A DNA stretch of 56,842 nt from Candidatus Rokuibacteriota bacterium (GTDB lineage: Bacteria > Methylomirabilota > Methylomirabilia > Rokubacteriales > CSP1-6). The position numbers and the translations under genes are program-made. This document shows positions 1 to 8,912 of this stretch, piece by piece. Within the stretch, counting starts at the first letter, position 1; every line of letters starts with the position of its first letter. The stretch is taken from assembly GCA_030647435.1 (NCBI GenBank), contig JAUSJX010000064.1, positions 1 to 56,842 on the forward strand. Direction: 5' to 3'. Below the pieces are notes generated by a model. It had not been told where the DNA came from. It did no database searches and worked only from the letters and a program-made list of their open reading frames with translations.

Positions 1-963
1 CGCCATGCGGAAGAAGCGCTTGCCCGTCGCCTTGAAGTAGCCGACCTGGATGATGACGGACACGGCCTCGACCACGTAGATCCCGCCGATGAGCGGCAGC
101 AGGAGCTCCGACTTCGTCAGCACGGCGAGCGTCCCGATCGCTCCGCCCAGCGCCAACGAGCCCACGTCTCCCATGAAGACCTGGGCCGGGTAGGTGTTGA
201 ACCAGAGGAAGCCCAGCGCCGCGCCCACCAGCGCCGCGCAGAAGATGGTCAGCTCGCCGATGCCCTTGACGTTCAGGATCCGCAGGTACTCCGCCAGCCT
301 GAAGTTGCCGGAGAGATACGCGATGATCGCGAAGGCGCCGCCCGCCATCACGATGGGCCCGATCGCCAAGCCGTCGAGGCCGTCCGTCAGGTTGACCGCG
401 TTCGAGGCGCCTACGATCACCAGCAGCGCGAAGGGCACCCAGAGCCAGCCGAGGGTCACCAGCCACCCCTTGAAGAAGGGGATGGAGAGCGCCGTGGAAA
501 AGCCGTCGGGCGGCCACAGATAGAGCCACGCCATGAGCGACCCGGCCAGCAGGATCTGCGCGCCGAACTTCTCCTTGGCGGAGATGCCCTTCCTGGTGCG
601 GAGCTTTCTCCAGTCGTCGAGGAAGCCGATGAGGGCGAAGCCCGATGTCGCCAGGATCAGCACCCAGACGTAGCGGTTGTGGAGATTGGTCCACAGGAGC
701 GTCGACATGAGCAGCGCCGCCAGGATGATGAAGCCGCCCATCGAGGGCGTCCCGGCCTTCTCGCGGTGGCGCTCCGGCGTGTCCTCGCGGATCGTCTCGC
801 CGCCGTCTTGCAGCGCCCGCAGCCGCCCGATCAGCCAGGGGCCCAGCACGAAGGAGATCACGATCGCCGTCACCGTCGCCATCGCGGCCCGGAACGTGAT
901 GTACCGGAAGACGTTGAAGACGATGCTGTCCCTGGCCAGCGGCACGAGGAGGTCGTAGAGCAT
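1..963 (-). CDS. mraY: MraY, phospho-MurNAc-pentapeptide transferase (partial, C-terminus cut by window edge)
   Basis: Integral membrane enzyme that moves phospho-MurNAc-pentapeptide from UDP onto undecaprenyl phosphate, giving lipid I. 321 codons are present; the family has about 360. The reading frame ends at the edge just before the expected HHH motif. Seen: a hydrophobic multi-pass protein, the family stretch TPSMGG near residue 72, the DD pair at 116-117 (GFLDDWRK), NLTDGLDGLA, and FMGDVGSLALGG. The ATG overlaps the murF stop by one base (TGATG), so it is translationally coupled at the end of the dcw operon. Confidence 0.97.
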   Translation of the reverse strand, partial: MLYDLLVPLARDSIVFNVFRYITFRAAMATVTAIVISFVLGPWLIGRLRALQDGGETIREDTPERHREKAGTPSMGGFIILAALLMSTLLWTNLHNRYVWVLILATSGFALIGFLDDWRKLRTRKGISAKEKFGAQILLAGSLMAWLYLWPPDGFSTALSIPFFKGWLVTLGWLWVPFALLVIVGASNAVNLTDGLDGLAIGPIVMAGGAFAIIAYLSGNFRLAEYLRILNVKGIGELTIFCAALVGAALGFLWFNTYPAQVFMGDVGSLALGGAIGTLAVLTKSELLLPLIGGIYVVEAVSVIIQVGYFKATGKRFFRMA

Positions 964-2354
964 CAGCCATCCTCCCCCCCGAAGCGGGCGATGAGCGCGT
1001 CCACGACGCGCTCCATGCGCATGCCGCGCGAACCCTTGACCAGCACGGCGTCCCCGGGGGCCAGGCGCTTGAGGAGATGCGCCACGGTGTCCTCGAAGGT
1101 CTCGGCGTGGTGGCTCTCGGCCAGCCCCGCCTCACGCGCCGCCTCGACGGCCAGCCTGGCGGCGCGGCCCAGCCCGACGAACTCCGCCGCTCCCGACGCG
1201 GCGACGGCGCGACCCATCGCCCTGTGCTCCGCCTCCGCGATGGGACCGAGCTCGAGCATGTCGCCCAGCACCACGACCCGGCGCGCGCCGCCGCCGGATG
1301 CCCCGAGGGTGTCGAGCGCGGCGCGCACCGACACCGGATTGGCGTTGTAGGTATCGTCGAGGATGCGCAGCGCGCCGCAGCGCCGCCACACGCAGCGCCC
1401 CTTGGCCGGGCGCGCCGCCTCGAGGCCCTGGGCGATCCGCTCGAGCGGCAGGCCGAGCGCGGCGCCCACGCCGGCCGCCGCGAGCGCGTTCGTGACGTTG
1501 TGCCGTCCGGCGAAACGCAGCCGCACGGCCCGGCGCCCCTCGGACGTCTCGAGGGTGAAGCCGACGCCGTCCGGGGTCTCGCTGATCTCCCCCGCCGCGC
1601 GGATGTCCGCCGCGTCCCGCGCGCTGAAGGTCCAGACCCGCGCCGGACTCACCGCGGCCATGGCAAGGACGCGGGGATCGTCGGCGTTCAGCACAACGGC
1701 GCCGTCGGCGGGAATGGCCCGGACCAGGGCGCTCTTCTCCCGCTGCACGTCGTCGAGGGATCCGAGGAACTCGGTGTGCGCGGACGACACCGTGGTGACG
1801 GCGGCGATGGTGGGCCGCGCGATCTCGGCGAGCGCGGCGATCTCGCCCGGCCGGTTCGTGCCGAGCTCGAGCGCGGCCGCGCGGTGCTCGGCAGTGAGCT
1901 TGACGAGCGTGAGCGGCAGTCCCCACTGGTTGTTGAAGCTCGACTCGGGCTTGAGCACGGGCCCGAGCGAGACCAGCACCGCCGCCATCATCTCCTTGGT
2001 CGTGGTCTTGCCGTTCGAGCCCGTCACCGCCGCGACCGGAATCGTGAACCGCTGGCGGTGCCATGCGCCCAGCCGCCCGAGGGCCTTCGTCGTCTCGTCC
2101 ACCAGCACGACGGGCACGCCCGGCGGCAGATCGTCGGGCACCGAGTGGATCACGAGGCAGGCGGCGCCACGCCCGACGGCGTCGCGCAGGAAGGCGTGGC
2201 CGTCCTGACGCTCGCCGCGGACGGCGAAGAACACCTCACCGACGCGCAGGCTCCGGCTGTCGATGGAGATGCCGGCCACGGCGATGCCGAGGTCGCCTCC
2301 GAGGAGGGCGCCGCGGGTGCCGCGGACGATGTCTTCGATGGTGAATGCCGGCAT
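963..2354 (-). CDS. murF: MurF, UDP-MurNAc-tripeptide--D-Ala-D-Ala ligase
   Basis: Cytoplasmic ATP-dependent ligase that adds D-Ala-D-Ala to UDP-MurNAc-tripeptide. The 463 residues fit the family. Seen: an N-terminal Mur domain with SIDSR and GEVFFAVRG near 30-47, the ATP loop TGSNGKTTTK at 111-120, ELGTNRPGEI in the central domain, and DDTYNANPVS in the C-terminal part. It begins 8 bp after the murE stop and overlaps mraY by one base, so it is an interior gene of the operon. Confidence 0.97.
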   Translation of the reverse strand: MPAFTIEDIVRGTRGALLGGDLGIAVAGISIDSRSLRVGEVFFAVRGERQDGHAFLRDAVGRGAACLVIHSVPDDLPPGVPVVLVDETTKALGRLGAWHRQRFTIPVAAVTGSNGKTTTKEMMAAVLVSLGPVLKPESSFNNQWGLPLTLVKLTAEHRAAALELGTNRPGEIAALAEIARPTIAAVTTVSSAHTEFLGSLDDVQREKSALVRAIPADGAVVLNADDPRVLAMAAVSPARVWTFSARDAADIRAAGEISETPDGVGFTLETSEGRRAVRLRFAGRHNVTNALAAAGVGAALGLPLERIAQGLEAARPAKGRCVWRRCGALRILDDTYNANPVSVRAALDTLGASGGGARRVVVLGDMLELGPIAEAEHRAMGRAVAASGAAEFVGLGRAARLAVEAAREAGLAESHHAETFEDTVAHLLKRLAPGDAVLVKGSRGMRMERVVDALIARFGGEDG

Positions 2355-2362
2355 GCGCGGTC

Positions 2363-3889
2363 CTATGTCGTTCTCCCCGCGAGGGCGGCCCGCGCCTGGG
2401 CGCGATCGTCGAAGGGGAGCACCTCGGAACCGACAACCTGGTAGATCTCGTGGCCCTTGCCAGCGATGACGACGACGTCGCCGGCGCGGGCCCAGGCAAG
2501 CGCGCTCTGGATGGCAGCCTTCCTGTCCGGAATTGTCTCATGCCGGTCGAGCGCCGCACCGCCGGAGCTCTTGGTGGAGCTCGTGGCAGGGATGCCCGCG
2601 ACGATGTCGGCGATGATCGCCTCGGGCCGCTCGCTCCGCGGGTTGTCGGAGGTGATCCAGACGCGGTCGGCGAGGCGCGAGGCGATGGCGCCCATGAGCG
2701 GTCGCTTGCCGCGGTCGCGATCGCCGCCGCAGCCGAAGACCACCGCGAGCCGCCCGCCGGGGCCGCGGAGCCTCTGGGCCGTCTCGAGCGTCCTCTCGAG
2801 GGCATCGGGCGTGTGGGCGTAGTCCACGATGACGAGGAAGGGCTGTCCCGCCTCGACGCGCTCGAAGCGGCCCGGAACGGACTCGACGGAGCCCAGCGCG
2901 CGGCCGATGGCGTCCGGCGCGATGCCGAGAGCCACGCCGACGCCGGCCGCCGCGAGCAGGTTCATCACGTTGTGCTCGCCCACGAGCGGCGAGGCGATAT
3001 CCAGGTGGCCGGCCGGCGTCCGCACGCTCATGCGGATGCCCTCGGCGCCGGAGGTCCAGCGCGCCGGGCGCACGTCGGCACGCCCGCGTATCCCGTAGGT
3101 GATCGTCGGGAGCGGGAGGCCGGCGACCATGCTGACCCCCGAGGGGTCGTCGGCGTTCACCACGGCGGTGCGTCCGGACTTGAGCCCGGCGGCCAGCAGG
3201 GCGAAGAGGCGCCGCTTGGCTTCCCGGTACGCGTCCATGGTCGCGTGGAAGTCGAGGTGGTCCTGCGTCAGGTTGGTGAAGACCGCGATGTCGAAGTCGA
3301 TGCCGTCCACGCGCGAGAGCGCGAGCGCATGGGAGGAGACTTCCATGGCGACGGCCGTGACTCCCGCGTTGACCATCCGGCGCAGCAGCGACTGAAGCTC
3401 GACGGCCTCCGGCGTCGTCAGGCCCGCCGAAATGACCTCCGCCCCGACCCGGTACTGGACGGTCCCGATGAGCCCGGTCCGCTGCCCGCGGGCGGTCAGG
3501 AGCGCATCGACGAGATAGGACGTGGTCGTCTTGCCATTGGTGCCCGTGATGCCGATCACGGTCAGCGCGCCCGAGGGATGGTCGAAGTAGGCGTCGGCCA
3601 GGCGGGCGAGCGCTTCGCGCGAGCAGGGTACCAGCACGCGACCGATCGCCCTGCCCTCGAGCAGGTCCGGCCCTTCGAGGACCACGGCGGCCGCGCCGCG
3701 CGCGAGCGCGTCCTCGACATAGCGTCGGCCGTTCTGCCTGAGGCCAGGGACGGCGACGAACAGCTCGCCGGGCTTCACCGTGCGCGAGTCGTACGCGACG
3801 CCGCTGACCGTGGCGGGGATCGGTCCCAGCACCGTCTTGTCAGCCAGGGCGTCGAGCAGGGTCGCGGCGGGCACAGGGTCTCCGCTCAT
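2363..3889 (-). CDS. murE: MurE, UDP-MurNAc-L-Ala-D-Glu--meso-DAP ligase
   Basis: Cytoplasmic ligase adding the third stem-peptide residue. 508 residues. Seen: SGVAYDSRTVKPGELFVA near the N-terminus, the ATP loop GITGTNGKTTTSYL, the substrate stretch TTPEAVELQ, and DNPR at 415-418, the motif typical of enzymes using meso-diaminopimelate rather than lysine. The ATG shares ATGA with the end of ftsI. The frame stays open far upstream because of high GC; the overlapping ATG is the best start. Confidence 0.96.
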   Translation of the reverse strand: MSGDPVPAATLLDALADKTVLGPIPATVSGVAYDSRTVKPGELFVAVPGLRQNGRRYVEDALARGAAAVVLEGPDLLEGRAIGRVLVPCSREALARLADAYFDHPSGALTVIGITGTNGKTTTSYLVDALLTARGQRTGLIGTVQYRVGAEVISAGLTTPEAVELQSLLRRMVNAGVTAVAMEVSSHALALSRVDGIDFDIAVFTNLTQDHLDFHATMDAYREAKRRLFALLAAGLKSGRTAVVNADDPSGVSMVAGLPLPTITYGIRGRADVRPARWTSGAEGIRMSVRTPAGHLDIASPLVGEHNVMNLLAAAGVGVALGIAPDAIGRALGSVESVPGRFERVEAGQPFLVIVDYAHTPDALERTLETAQRLRGPGGRLAVVFGCGGDRDRGKRPLMGAIASRLADRVWITSDNPRSERPEAIIADIVAGIPATSSTKSSGGAALDRHETIPDRKAAIQSALAWARAGDVVVIAGKGHEIYQVVGSEVLPFDDRAQARAALAGRTT

Positions 3890-5907
3890 CGACTCGCGGC
3901 CGGCGGCCCCGGCGGCCCCGCCGGCCCGGTCCCCGCCGGCCCGGTCAATGTCAGGCGGCACGTCATGCCGGCCGTCATCGGCGTCCCCGGCGCGGGAGAT
4001 TGGGCGACGACGACGCCGCGACCCTCGACCTCGAGCGCCACATCGTATGGGGCCAGCGCGGCCATGGCGCCGCGAAGCGAGCGGCCCTCTAGCGCGGGCA
4101 TAACACGAGCGGCGCCCGACCCGTCGTCGAGGCTCGCGAACCTGAGGGGTGCCGCCGCAGCCGTCGTTTCGCCGCCGCCCGCTACATCGCCGCGCATGAT
4201 CGGCACAGGGCTGGTGCCCCGCGGCGGGACGTTCATATGGCGTAGCGCCTGGAGGCCGATGGCGGCGAAGATTGGCGCCGCGGCCTCGCTGCCCCACTTC
4301 TCGTTCTTGGGCTCGTCGAGCAGCACGATCATGGCCAGGCGCGGGTCGTCGGCCGGGGCGAAGCCCACGAAGGACAGCACGCCCGGCGCGTGAGAGTAGC
4401 GGCGCGTCGCCGGGTCCATCTTCTGCGCCGTGCCGGTCTTGCCGGCGACCTCGTAGCCCGGGATGGCGGCGTTGTGTCCCGTGCCCTCGCGGACGGCGGC
4501 CGTCATGATGGTCGTGAGCTCGCGGGCGGTCTCGGGCGAGATCACCTGGCGGACGGCCTTCGGCTCGAAGCCCCGCACCTCGCGCCCCTGGCCGTCGAGC
4601 ACCGCGCGCACGATCTGCGGCTGCATGAGGCGCCCGCCGTTGGCGATGGCGGCGAAAGCCGCGACCATCTGCACCGCCGTCACCGAGATCTCCTGGCCGA
4701 TGGACATCGTCGCCAGCGACAGCGCCGACCACTGCGGGGGCGGGCGCAGCTGGCCGCGGCTCTCGCCGGGCAGCCCGAGGCCCGCGGGCTGGCCGAAGCC
4801 GAAGCCGGTGATGTACTTGTAGTAGCGCTCCTTGCCGAGCTGCATGCCCGCCTTGATCGAGCCCACGTTGGAGGAGTTCTGCAGGACCTCGGCGAAGGTG
4901 AGCCAGCCGAAGGGCTTCCAGTCGGAGATGACCGCGCTGGCGACCTTGATCTTGCCGTTCTCGCCGTAGAAGCGGTCGGTCGGGCGCACGACGCCTTCCT
5001 CGAGCGCGGCCGCGGCCATGATGACCTTGAAGGTCGAGCCCGGCTCGAACGGGTCGGTGAGGGCGCGGTTGCGCCGCTGCTCGTCCGTTGCCGCGCCGAA
5101 CGCGTTCGGATTGAACGTGGGCCGGATCGCGAGAGCCAGGATCTCGCCCGTGCGCGGATCCATCATGACGGCCATCGCCACCTTGGAGCGCGTGCGGCGC
5201 CAGGCGGCCTCGACCTCCTTCTCGGCCAGGTACTGGAGCGTGGCGTCGATGGTGAGCGCGATGCCCTGCCCCGGCACGGACGCCTTGAGGATGACGGGGG
5301 CGCCGCTGACGTCGCGGCCGAGGGCGTCGCGCTCGACGAGCGCACGGCCTTCGGCCCCTGCCAGGTGGGCGTCCCATGCCTGCTCGACACCGCCCAGGCC
5401 CTTGCCGTCGAGCCCCTCGAAGCCGATGACGTGGGCGCCCAGCTCGCGGCTCGGGTACAGGCGCAGGCTCTCTTGGAGGAATCCCAGCCCCGGCTCGTTC
5501 AGGTCGCGCACGGCCTGCGCCACGGGCGGAGACAGCTTGCGCTTGACCCAGACGAAGCGCTTGGCCGGATCGAGGCGGCGGGCGATGTCGGCCGCGGGAT
5601 CGCCCAGGATGGGCGAGAGCTCGCCTGCTAAGCGCTGAGCGTCGTCGATACGGTGGGGCAGCGCGAAGAGCGACTCGGCGTTGGAGGACTCCGCCAGCAC
5701 CTGGCCCCCGCGGTCGACGATCGGCCCGCGCTTGGGCCGGAGCGCAACCGTCTTGGCGTGCTGGCTCTCGGCCAGCCGGGAGTATTCGTCGTGCTTGACG
5801 ACCTGGAGATACGTCAGCCGGCCGAGGATCCCGAGGAAGGCGCAGGCGACGCACGCTGCGACGATCAGCGTCCGGCTCCTCAGACCCGGGTTCCGGGGGA
5901 CCGTCAT
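3886..5907 (-). CDS. ftsI: FtsI/PBP3-type septal transpeptidase with C-terminal PASTA domain
   Basis: Class B penicillin-binding protein that cross-links septal peptidoglycan. Seen: a single N-terminal membrane segment (about 13-35), the dimerisation-domain start RGPIVDRGGQVLA (60-72), and transpeptidase motifs SxxK at 291-294 (STFK), SSN at 345-347 and KTGT at 490-493. One PASTA-like domain lies at about 595-655, followed by a Gly/Pro-rich tail. A PASTA domain on FtsI is common in Gram-positives and some deep diderm lineages but absent in E. coli. The gene follows ftsL by about 30 bp and overlaps murE by 4 bp. Confidence 0.96.
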   Translation of the reverse strand: MTVPRNPGLRSRTLIVAACVACAFLGILGRLTYLQVVKHDEYSRLAESQHAKTVALRPKRGPIVDRGGQVLAESSNAESLFALPHRIDDAQRLAGELSPILGDPAADIARRLDPAKRFVWVKRKLSPPVAQAVRDLNEPGLGFLQESLRLYPSRELGAHVIGFEGLDGKGLGGVEQAWDAHLAGAEGRALVERDALGRDVSGAPVILKASVPGQGIALTIDATLQYLAEKEVEAAWRRTRSKVAMAVMMDPRTGEILALAIRPTFNPNAFGAATDEQRRNRALTDPFEPGSTFKVIMAAAALEEGVVRPTDRFYGENGKIKVASAVISDWKPFGWLTFAEVLQNSSNVGSIKAGMQLGKERYYKYITGFGFGQPAGLGLPGESRGQLRPPPQWSALSLATMSIGQEISVTAVQMVAAFAAIANGGRLMQPQIVRAVLDGQGREVRGFEPKAVRQVISPETARELTTIMTAAVREGTGHNAAIPGYEVAGKTGTAQKMDPATRRYSHAPGVLSFVGFAPADDPRLAMIVLLDEPKNEKWGSEAAAPIFAAIGLQALRHMNVPPRGTSPVPIMRGDVAGGGETTAAAAPLRFASLDDGSGAARVMPALEGRSLRGAMAALAPYDVALEVEGRGVVVAQSPAPGTPMTAGMTCRLTLTGPAGTGPAGPPGPPAASR

Positions 5908-5937
5908 GGGGGCGGAGCGGCCTCGCCTCGCTTCATG

Positions 5938-6396
5938 CTAGCGGACCCTCTCAGGCACCGGCACAGCGGCCGCCGCGGTGCGCTCTCCGAGCGCCGTCGA
6001 TGCCGTGCCGGCGCCCGCAAACTCGCGCGCCAATTGGACCTGCTGCCGGGTGGGAGCGACCATGCCGAGCCGTGAGCGCGCCTCGAGCTCGATGCGCGCC
6101 AGCGATTGGAGGCTCGCCTTCTCGACGCGCAGCCGGCGGTTCAACTCCTCGGCGCCGGCCTTGGTCGTGCGCAGGGTGTCGAGCCGGTAGGACAGGCGCA
6201 CCTGCTGCATGCGGAGCCCGACCAGCCCCAGCACCAGCGCCACAACGACGCCGGCGGCCGCGACGCCCGCCAGCATGGCGCGCAGGCGCCGGCGGTCGCT
6301 GTCGCGGTGGAAGTGCGCCACCTGCTGGTCGGCCGTAGACGCTCCCCTGAGCCCCAGCGACATCTGGATCGGCATCGCGTGGCCACCCGTGTTCAT
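5938..6396 (-). CDS. ftsL: FtsL-like septum protein
   Basis: Small bitopic protein of 152 residues with one membrane helix at about 43-64 and a following heptad-like region (about 65-115), the FtsL layout, lying between rsmH and ftsI as in most dcw clusters. FtsL normally pairs with FtsB/DivIC and recruits FtsW/FtsI. Sequence conservation in this family is low, so the call rests on topology and position. An alternative start (MPIQM) lies seven codons in. Its 5' end abuts a repeat-filled gap (6397-6551). Confidence 0.85.
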   Translation of the reverse strand: MNTGGHAMPIQMSLGLRGASTADQQVAHFHRDSDRRRLRAMLAGVAAAGVVVALVLGLVGLRMQQVRLSYRLDTLRTTKAGAEELNRRLRVEKASLQSLARIELEARSRLGMVAPTRQQVQLAREFAGAGTASTALGERTAAAAVPVPERVR

Positions 6397-6551
6397 CTCA
6401 GCCCTCGCCTCCCCGCTGACTCACCCAGCCCTCGCCTCACGGCTTCGCCCTTCGGCTCGAACCGCCACGCCTGCGGGATCAACCCAGCTCTCGCCTCGCG
6501 GCGGCCATGGCCACCGCTCAGCTCGAACTGCGGGCAGCGTCTCGGCTCGAA
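6397..6551. repeat. Cluster of hairpin repeat units between rsmH and ftsL
   Basis: The whole gap is made of related units built on CAGCCCTCGCCTC and GGCTCGAAC in alternating sense, at about 6399-6411, 6424-6462 and 6469-6528. The last unit (6472-6528) matches 30846-30902 with differences that largely keep a palindromic core. It lies inside the dcw operon, so it is transcribed and would fold as an RNA hairpin. Confidence 0.7.
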
Positions 6552-6553
6552 CA

Positions 6554-7459
6554 TCAGGCCGCCTCCAGCCTCTCGAGCACACGGAGCTTGGCGCTCCGGG
6601 CCCGCGGGTTGCCGCTGATCTCGTCGTCCGACGCGGTAACCGGCGACGGCTCGAGCTCGATGAAGCCCGCCTTTTCGAGCGCTCGGAAGGCGCGCTTGAC
6701 CGCGCGGTCCTCGCCCGAGTGGAACGAGATGACGCCCAGCCTGCCGCCCCGCTCGAGCAAAGCCGGCGCCTCGTCCAGCGCCTGGAGGAGCGCCTCGGGC
6801 TCCTCGTTCACGGCCATGCGGAGCGCCTGGAAGGTGCGGGTGGCGACATGCGTGCGGCGCGACCAGGCCGCGCGGGGCACTCCGGCCTTGACCGCCTCGA
6901 CCAGGTCCGCGGTGATCGTCAGCGGGGAGCGCCGCCGCCGCTCGACGATTCGTTTCGCGATGCGCCGCGCGTGGCGCTCCTCGCCGTACTCGAAGAGGAT
7001 GCGGGCCAACTCGACCTCCGTTGCGTCCGCCAGCAGGTCCGCCGCCGTGCGGCCGCGAGTGGGGTCGAAGCGCATGTCGAGCGGCTCGTCCTTCTGGAAG
7101 CTGAATCCCCGCCCCGAGGCGTCGAGTTGGTAGGAGGACAGGCCGAGGTCGAGCAGGATCGCCGCGGCCCGGCTGACGCCGGCCTTGCCCGCGTGCGCGC
7201 CCACGTCACGAAAGCTCCCGTGGCGGAGCCGCACCCGGTCGCCAAAGCGCGCGAGCCTGCGGCGCGCGCGCTCGAGCGCTTCGGGGTCGCGGTCGATCCC
7301 GAGCACCCGGGTGCTCTCTCCGCCGGCTTCCAACAACCGTTCAGCGTGTCCGCCCATGCCGATCGTCCCGTCCACCACCCAGCCCCCGCGTCGGGGGCGC
7401 AAGAGGAACGTCACTTCGTCCACCAGCACCGGGAGGTGCGCGGCCGCCTCCCGCTCCAT
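6554..7459 (-). CDS. rsmH: RsmH (MraW), 16S rRNA m4C1402 methyltransferase
   Basis: SAM-dependent N4-methyltransferase acting on C1402 of 16S rRNA. 301 residues from the ATG at 7459; the frame is open further upstream, but this start lies 2 bp after the mraZ stop and gives the family N-terminus HLPVLVDEV. Seen: SAM-binding VVDGTIGMGGHAE, ILLDLGLSSYQLD, GFSFQKDEPLDMRFD, and the C-terminal ISFHSGEDRAVK and NPRARSAKLRVLER. All are characteristic of RsmH. Confidence 0.97.
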   Translation of the reverse strand: MEREAAAHLPVLVDEVTFLLRPRRGGWVVDGTIGMGGHAERLLEAGGESTRVLGIDRDPEALERARRRLARFGDRVRLRHGSFRDVGAHAGKAGVSRAAAILLDLGLSSYQLDASGRGFSFQKDEPLDMRFDPTRGRTAADLLADATEVELARILFEYGEERHARRIAKRIVERRRRSPLTITADLVEAVKAGVPRAAWSRRTHVATRTFQALRMAVNEEPEALLQALDEAPALLERGGRLGVISFHSGEDRAVKRAFRALEKAGFIELEPSPVTASDDEISGNPRARSAKLRVLERLEAA

Positions 7460-7461
7460 CC

Positions 7462-7902
7462 CTAGACGCCCTTCGACGCCAGTCTCTCGCGGAGATCGTC
7501 GAGCGGCCCGGCGTTGTCGCGCTGGAAGTGCGCCCACCGCTCTTTGTCCCAGATCTCAAAGTACGTCATCATGCTGACGATCTCGACGTCCTTCACCAGG
7601 CCGGCCCGCTCGCGATAGTTCTGCGGGATCTGGATGCGCCCTTGCGGGTCGAGCATCACGGCCTTGCCGCCGGAGAGATAGAGGTACTGGAACTTGCGCC
7701 GGTCGGGATCGAGGAGCGGCAGCTCGCTGACCTTGCTCTCGAGCTCCTTCCACGTCCGTTCGGGGTAGACGTCGAGCGCATTGCCGTTCGGGGCAATCAT
7801 CAACTTGTCACCGAAGCCGTCGGCCAGCACTTCCCGGAAATCAGCCGGGATGCTGAGCCGCCCCTTCGGGTCTACCGTGTGACTGAACTGTCCCCGAAAC
7901 AC
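7462..7902 (-). CDS. mraZ: MraZ, transcriptional regulator of the dcw cluster
   Basis: AbrB-fold DNA-binding protein of 146 residues that represses its own operon in studied species. Two MraZ repeats are visible: HTVDPKGRLSIPADFRE near the N-terminus and VMLDPQGRIQIPQNYRE in the second half. The start is GTG, about 7 bases after an AGGGGAG ribosome-binding site. First gene of the operon; an operator-like repeat lies about 50-75 bp upstream. Confidence 0.97.
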   Translation of the reverse strand: MFRGQFSHTVDPKGRLSIPADFREVLADGFGDKLMIAPNGNALDVYPERTWKELESKVSELPLLDPDRRKFQYLYLSGGKAVMLDPQGRIQIPQNYRERAGLVKDVEIVSMMTYFEIWDKERWAHFQRDNAGPLDDLRERLASKGV

Positions 7903-7951
7903 CGTCTCCCCTCTCGTTGGGGAAAGAATCTCCCCGGGCCGAGCAGTGAAA

Positions 7952-7977
7952 CCACTTCATGGGATTTCATCCCACTT
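7952..7977 (-). promoter_or_regulatory. Putative MraZ operator
   Basis: On the minus strand two AAGTGG boxes are spaced exactly 20 bp apart (7977-7972 and 7957-7952), two helical turns. The centre is a perfect inverted repeat, TGGGAT-GAA-ATCCCA (7960-7974). MraZ proteins elsewhere bind short G-rich direct repeats with 10-bp phasing. The site lies at and just downstream of the predicted start site, where a repressor would act. Confidence 0.55.
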
Positions 7978-7985
7978 AGCGGCCT

Positions 7986-8014
7986 AATCTAAATCCTGGG
8001 CTTGGGGGTGTCAA
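7986..8014 (-). promoter_or_regulatory. Sigma70-type promoter of the dcw operon
   Basis: On the minus strand: TTGACA (8014-8009, perfect -35), a 17-bp spacer, and TAGATT (7991-7986, four of six matches to the -10). Predicted start near 7979, about 77 bp before the mraZ GTG. It lies in an AT-rich patch that stands out from the surrounding DNA. Confidence 0.7.
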
Positions 8015-8114
8015 GAAAAAACTCCGATTTCTTTGATATATCCGGGTCATCAGCGCAGGGCGACGGGTGGTGCCCGGCCCTGACGGGGCTACCGCATCTT
8101 GGAGAAGTGGGGCC

Positions 8115-8903
8115 TCAGCGGGGGTGGTAGTACTGCATGGCCTCCGGCATCCAGACCTCGATTTGCTGGATCCGTGTGGGCTCCGAGGGGTGGGTGGAGA
8201 GGAATTCAGGGGGCTTTCCGGACTTCGGGGAGGCCGCGGCCATGCGGACCCAGAGGTCCATGGCGGCGTGGGGGTCATAGCCGGCCTTGGCCATCAGGAT
8301 GAGTCCCAGGTGGTCGGCTTCCGACTCCTGGGCCCGGTTCCAGGGGAGAAGAACCCCGACTGTGGCCCCGGCACCGAGGAGGGAAGCCACGGCCTGGACG
8401 GTGGCGGGATTGCCCCGGGAGAGAGCCGCCATGGTCGTCTCGAGGCCGACGTTGACCAGCATCTGCCGGCTGACCCGCTCTCCGCCATGACGCGCGATGA
8501 CGTGGCCGATCTCGTGGCCCAGGACGGCTGCCAGGCCGTTCTCGTCGCGGGTGATGGGCAGGATACCGGTGTAGACGGCCACCTTGCCCCCGGGCAGGGC
8601 GAAGGCATTCACCTGCTTGTCGTCCTGGATGAGCCGATATTCCCACTTGTATTCAGGGTGGCCCGTGACCGCGGCGATGCGACTGCCGACCCGCGTTACC
8701 ATCTCGCTCGCCGCGGCGTCTGAGGACAGCTTCGTCTTGGCCAAGGTCTGCTGGTAGGCTTGGGCGCTCAACTCGCTCTCCTGCTGGGGCGACATGAACT
8801 GGAGCTGCGAGCGGCCCGTATAGGGCACGGTCTCGCAGGCCGTCACGACGCCCGCCGCCACGAGCGCCATCGCGAGCGCTGGGTGCCACCGGAAGCTCTG
8901 CAT
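8115..8903 (-). CDS. M48-family metalloprotease, lipoprotein (BepA/LoiP-like)
   Basis: Envelope zinc protease, probably for outer-membrane protein quality control. Seen: a signal sequence ending in lipobox VTAC (Cys23), HEIGH at 130-134 as the zinc and catalytic site, and the third zinc ligand in ESEADHLG (Glu195). 262 residues, without the TPR domain of E. coli BepA, so closer to the short LoiP/YcaL type. Ends about 100 bp before the dcw promoter and follows the pseudopilin by 9 bp. Confidence 0.92.
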   Translation of the reverse strand: MQSFRWHPALAMALVAAGVVTACETVPYTGRSQLQFMSPQQESELSAQAYQQTLAKTKLSSDAAASEMVTRVGSRIAAVTGHPEYKWEYRLIQDDKQVNAFALPGGKVAVYTGILPITRDENGLAAVLGHEIGHVIARHGGERVSRQMLVNVGLETTMAALSRGNPATVQAVASLLGAGATVGVLLPWNRAQESEADHLGLILMAKAGYDPHAAMDLWVRMAAASPKSGKPPEFLSTHPSEPTRIQQIEVWMPEAMQYYHPR

Positions 8904-8912
8904 GGGCGAACT

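Noticed and set aside
3890-5854. Extension of the murE frame through ftsI
   Set aside because: Shadow of ftsI in another frame; the coupled ATG at 3889 is the family start.
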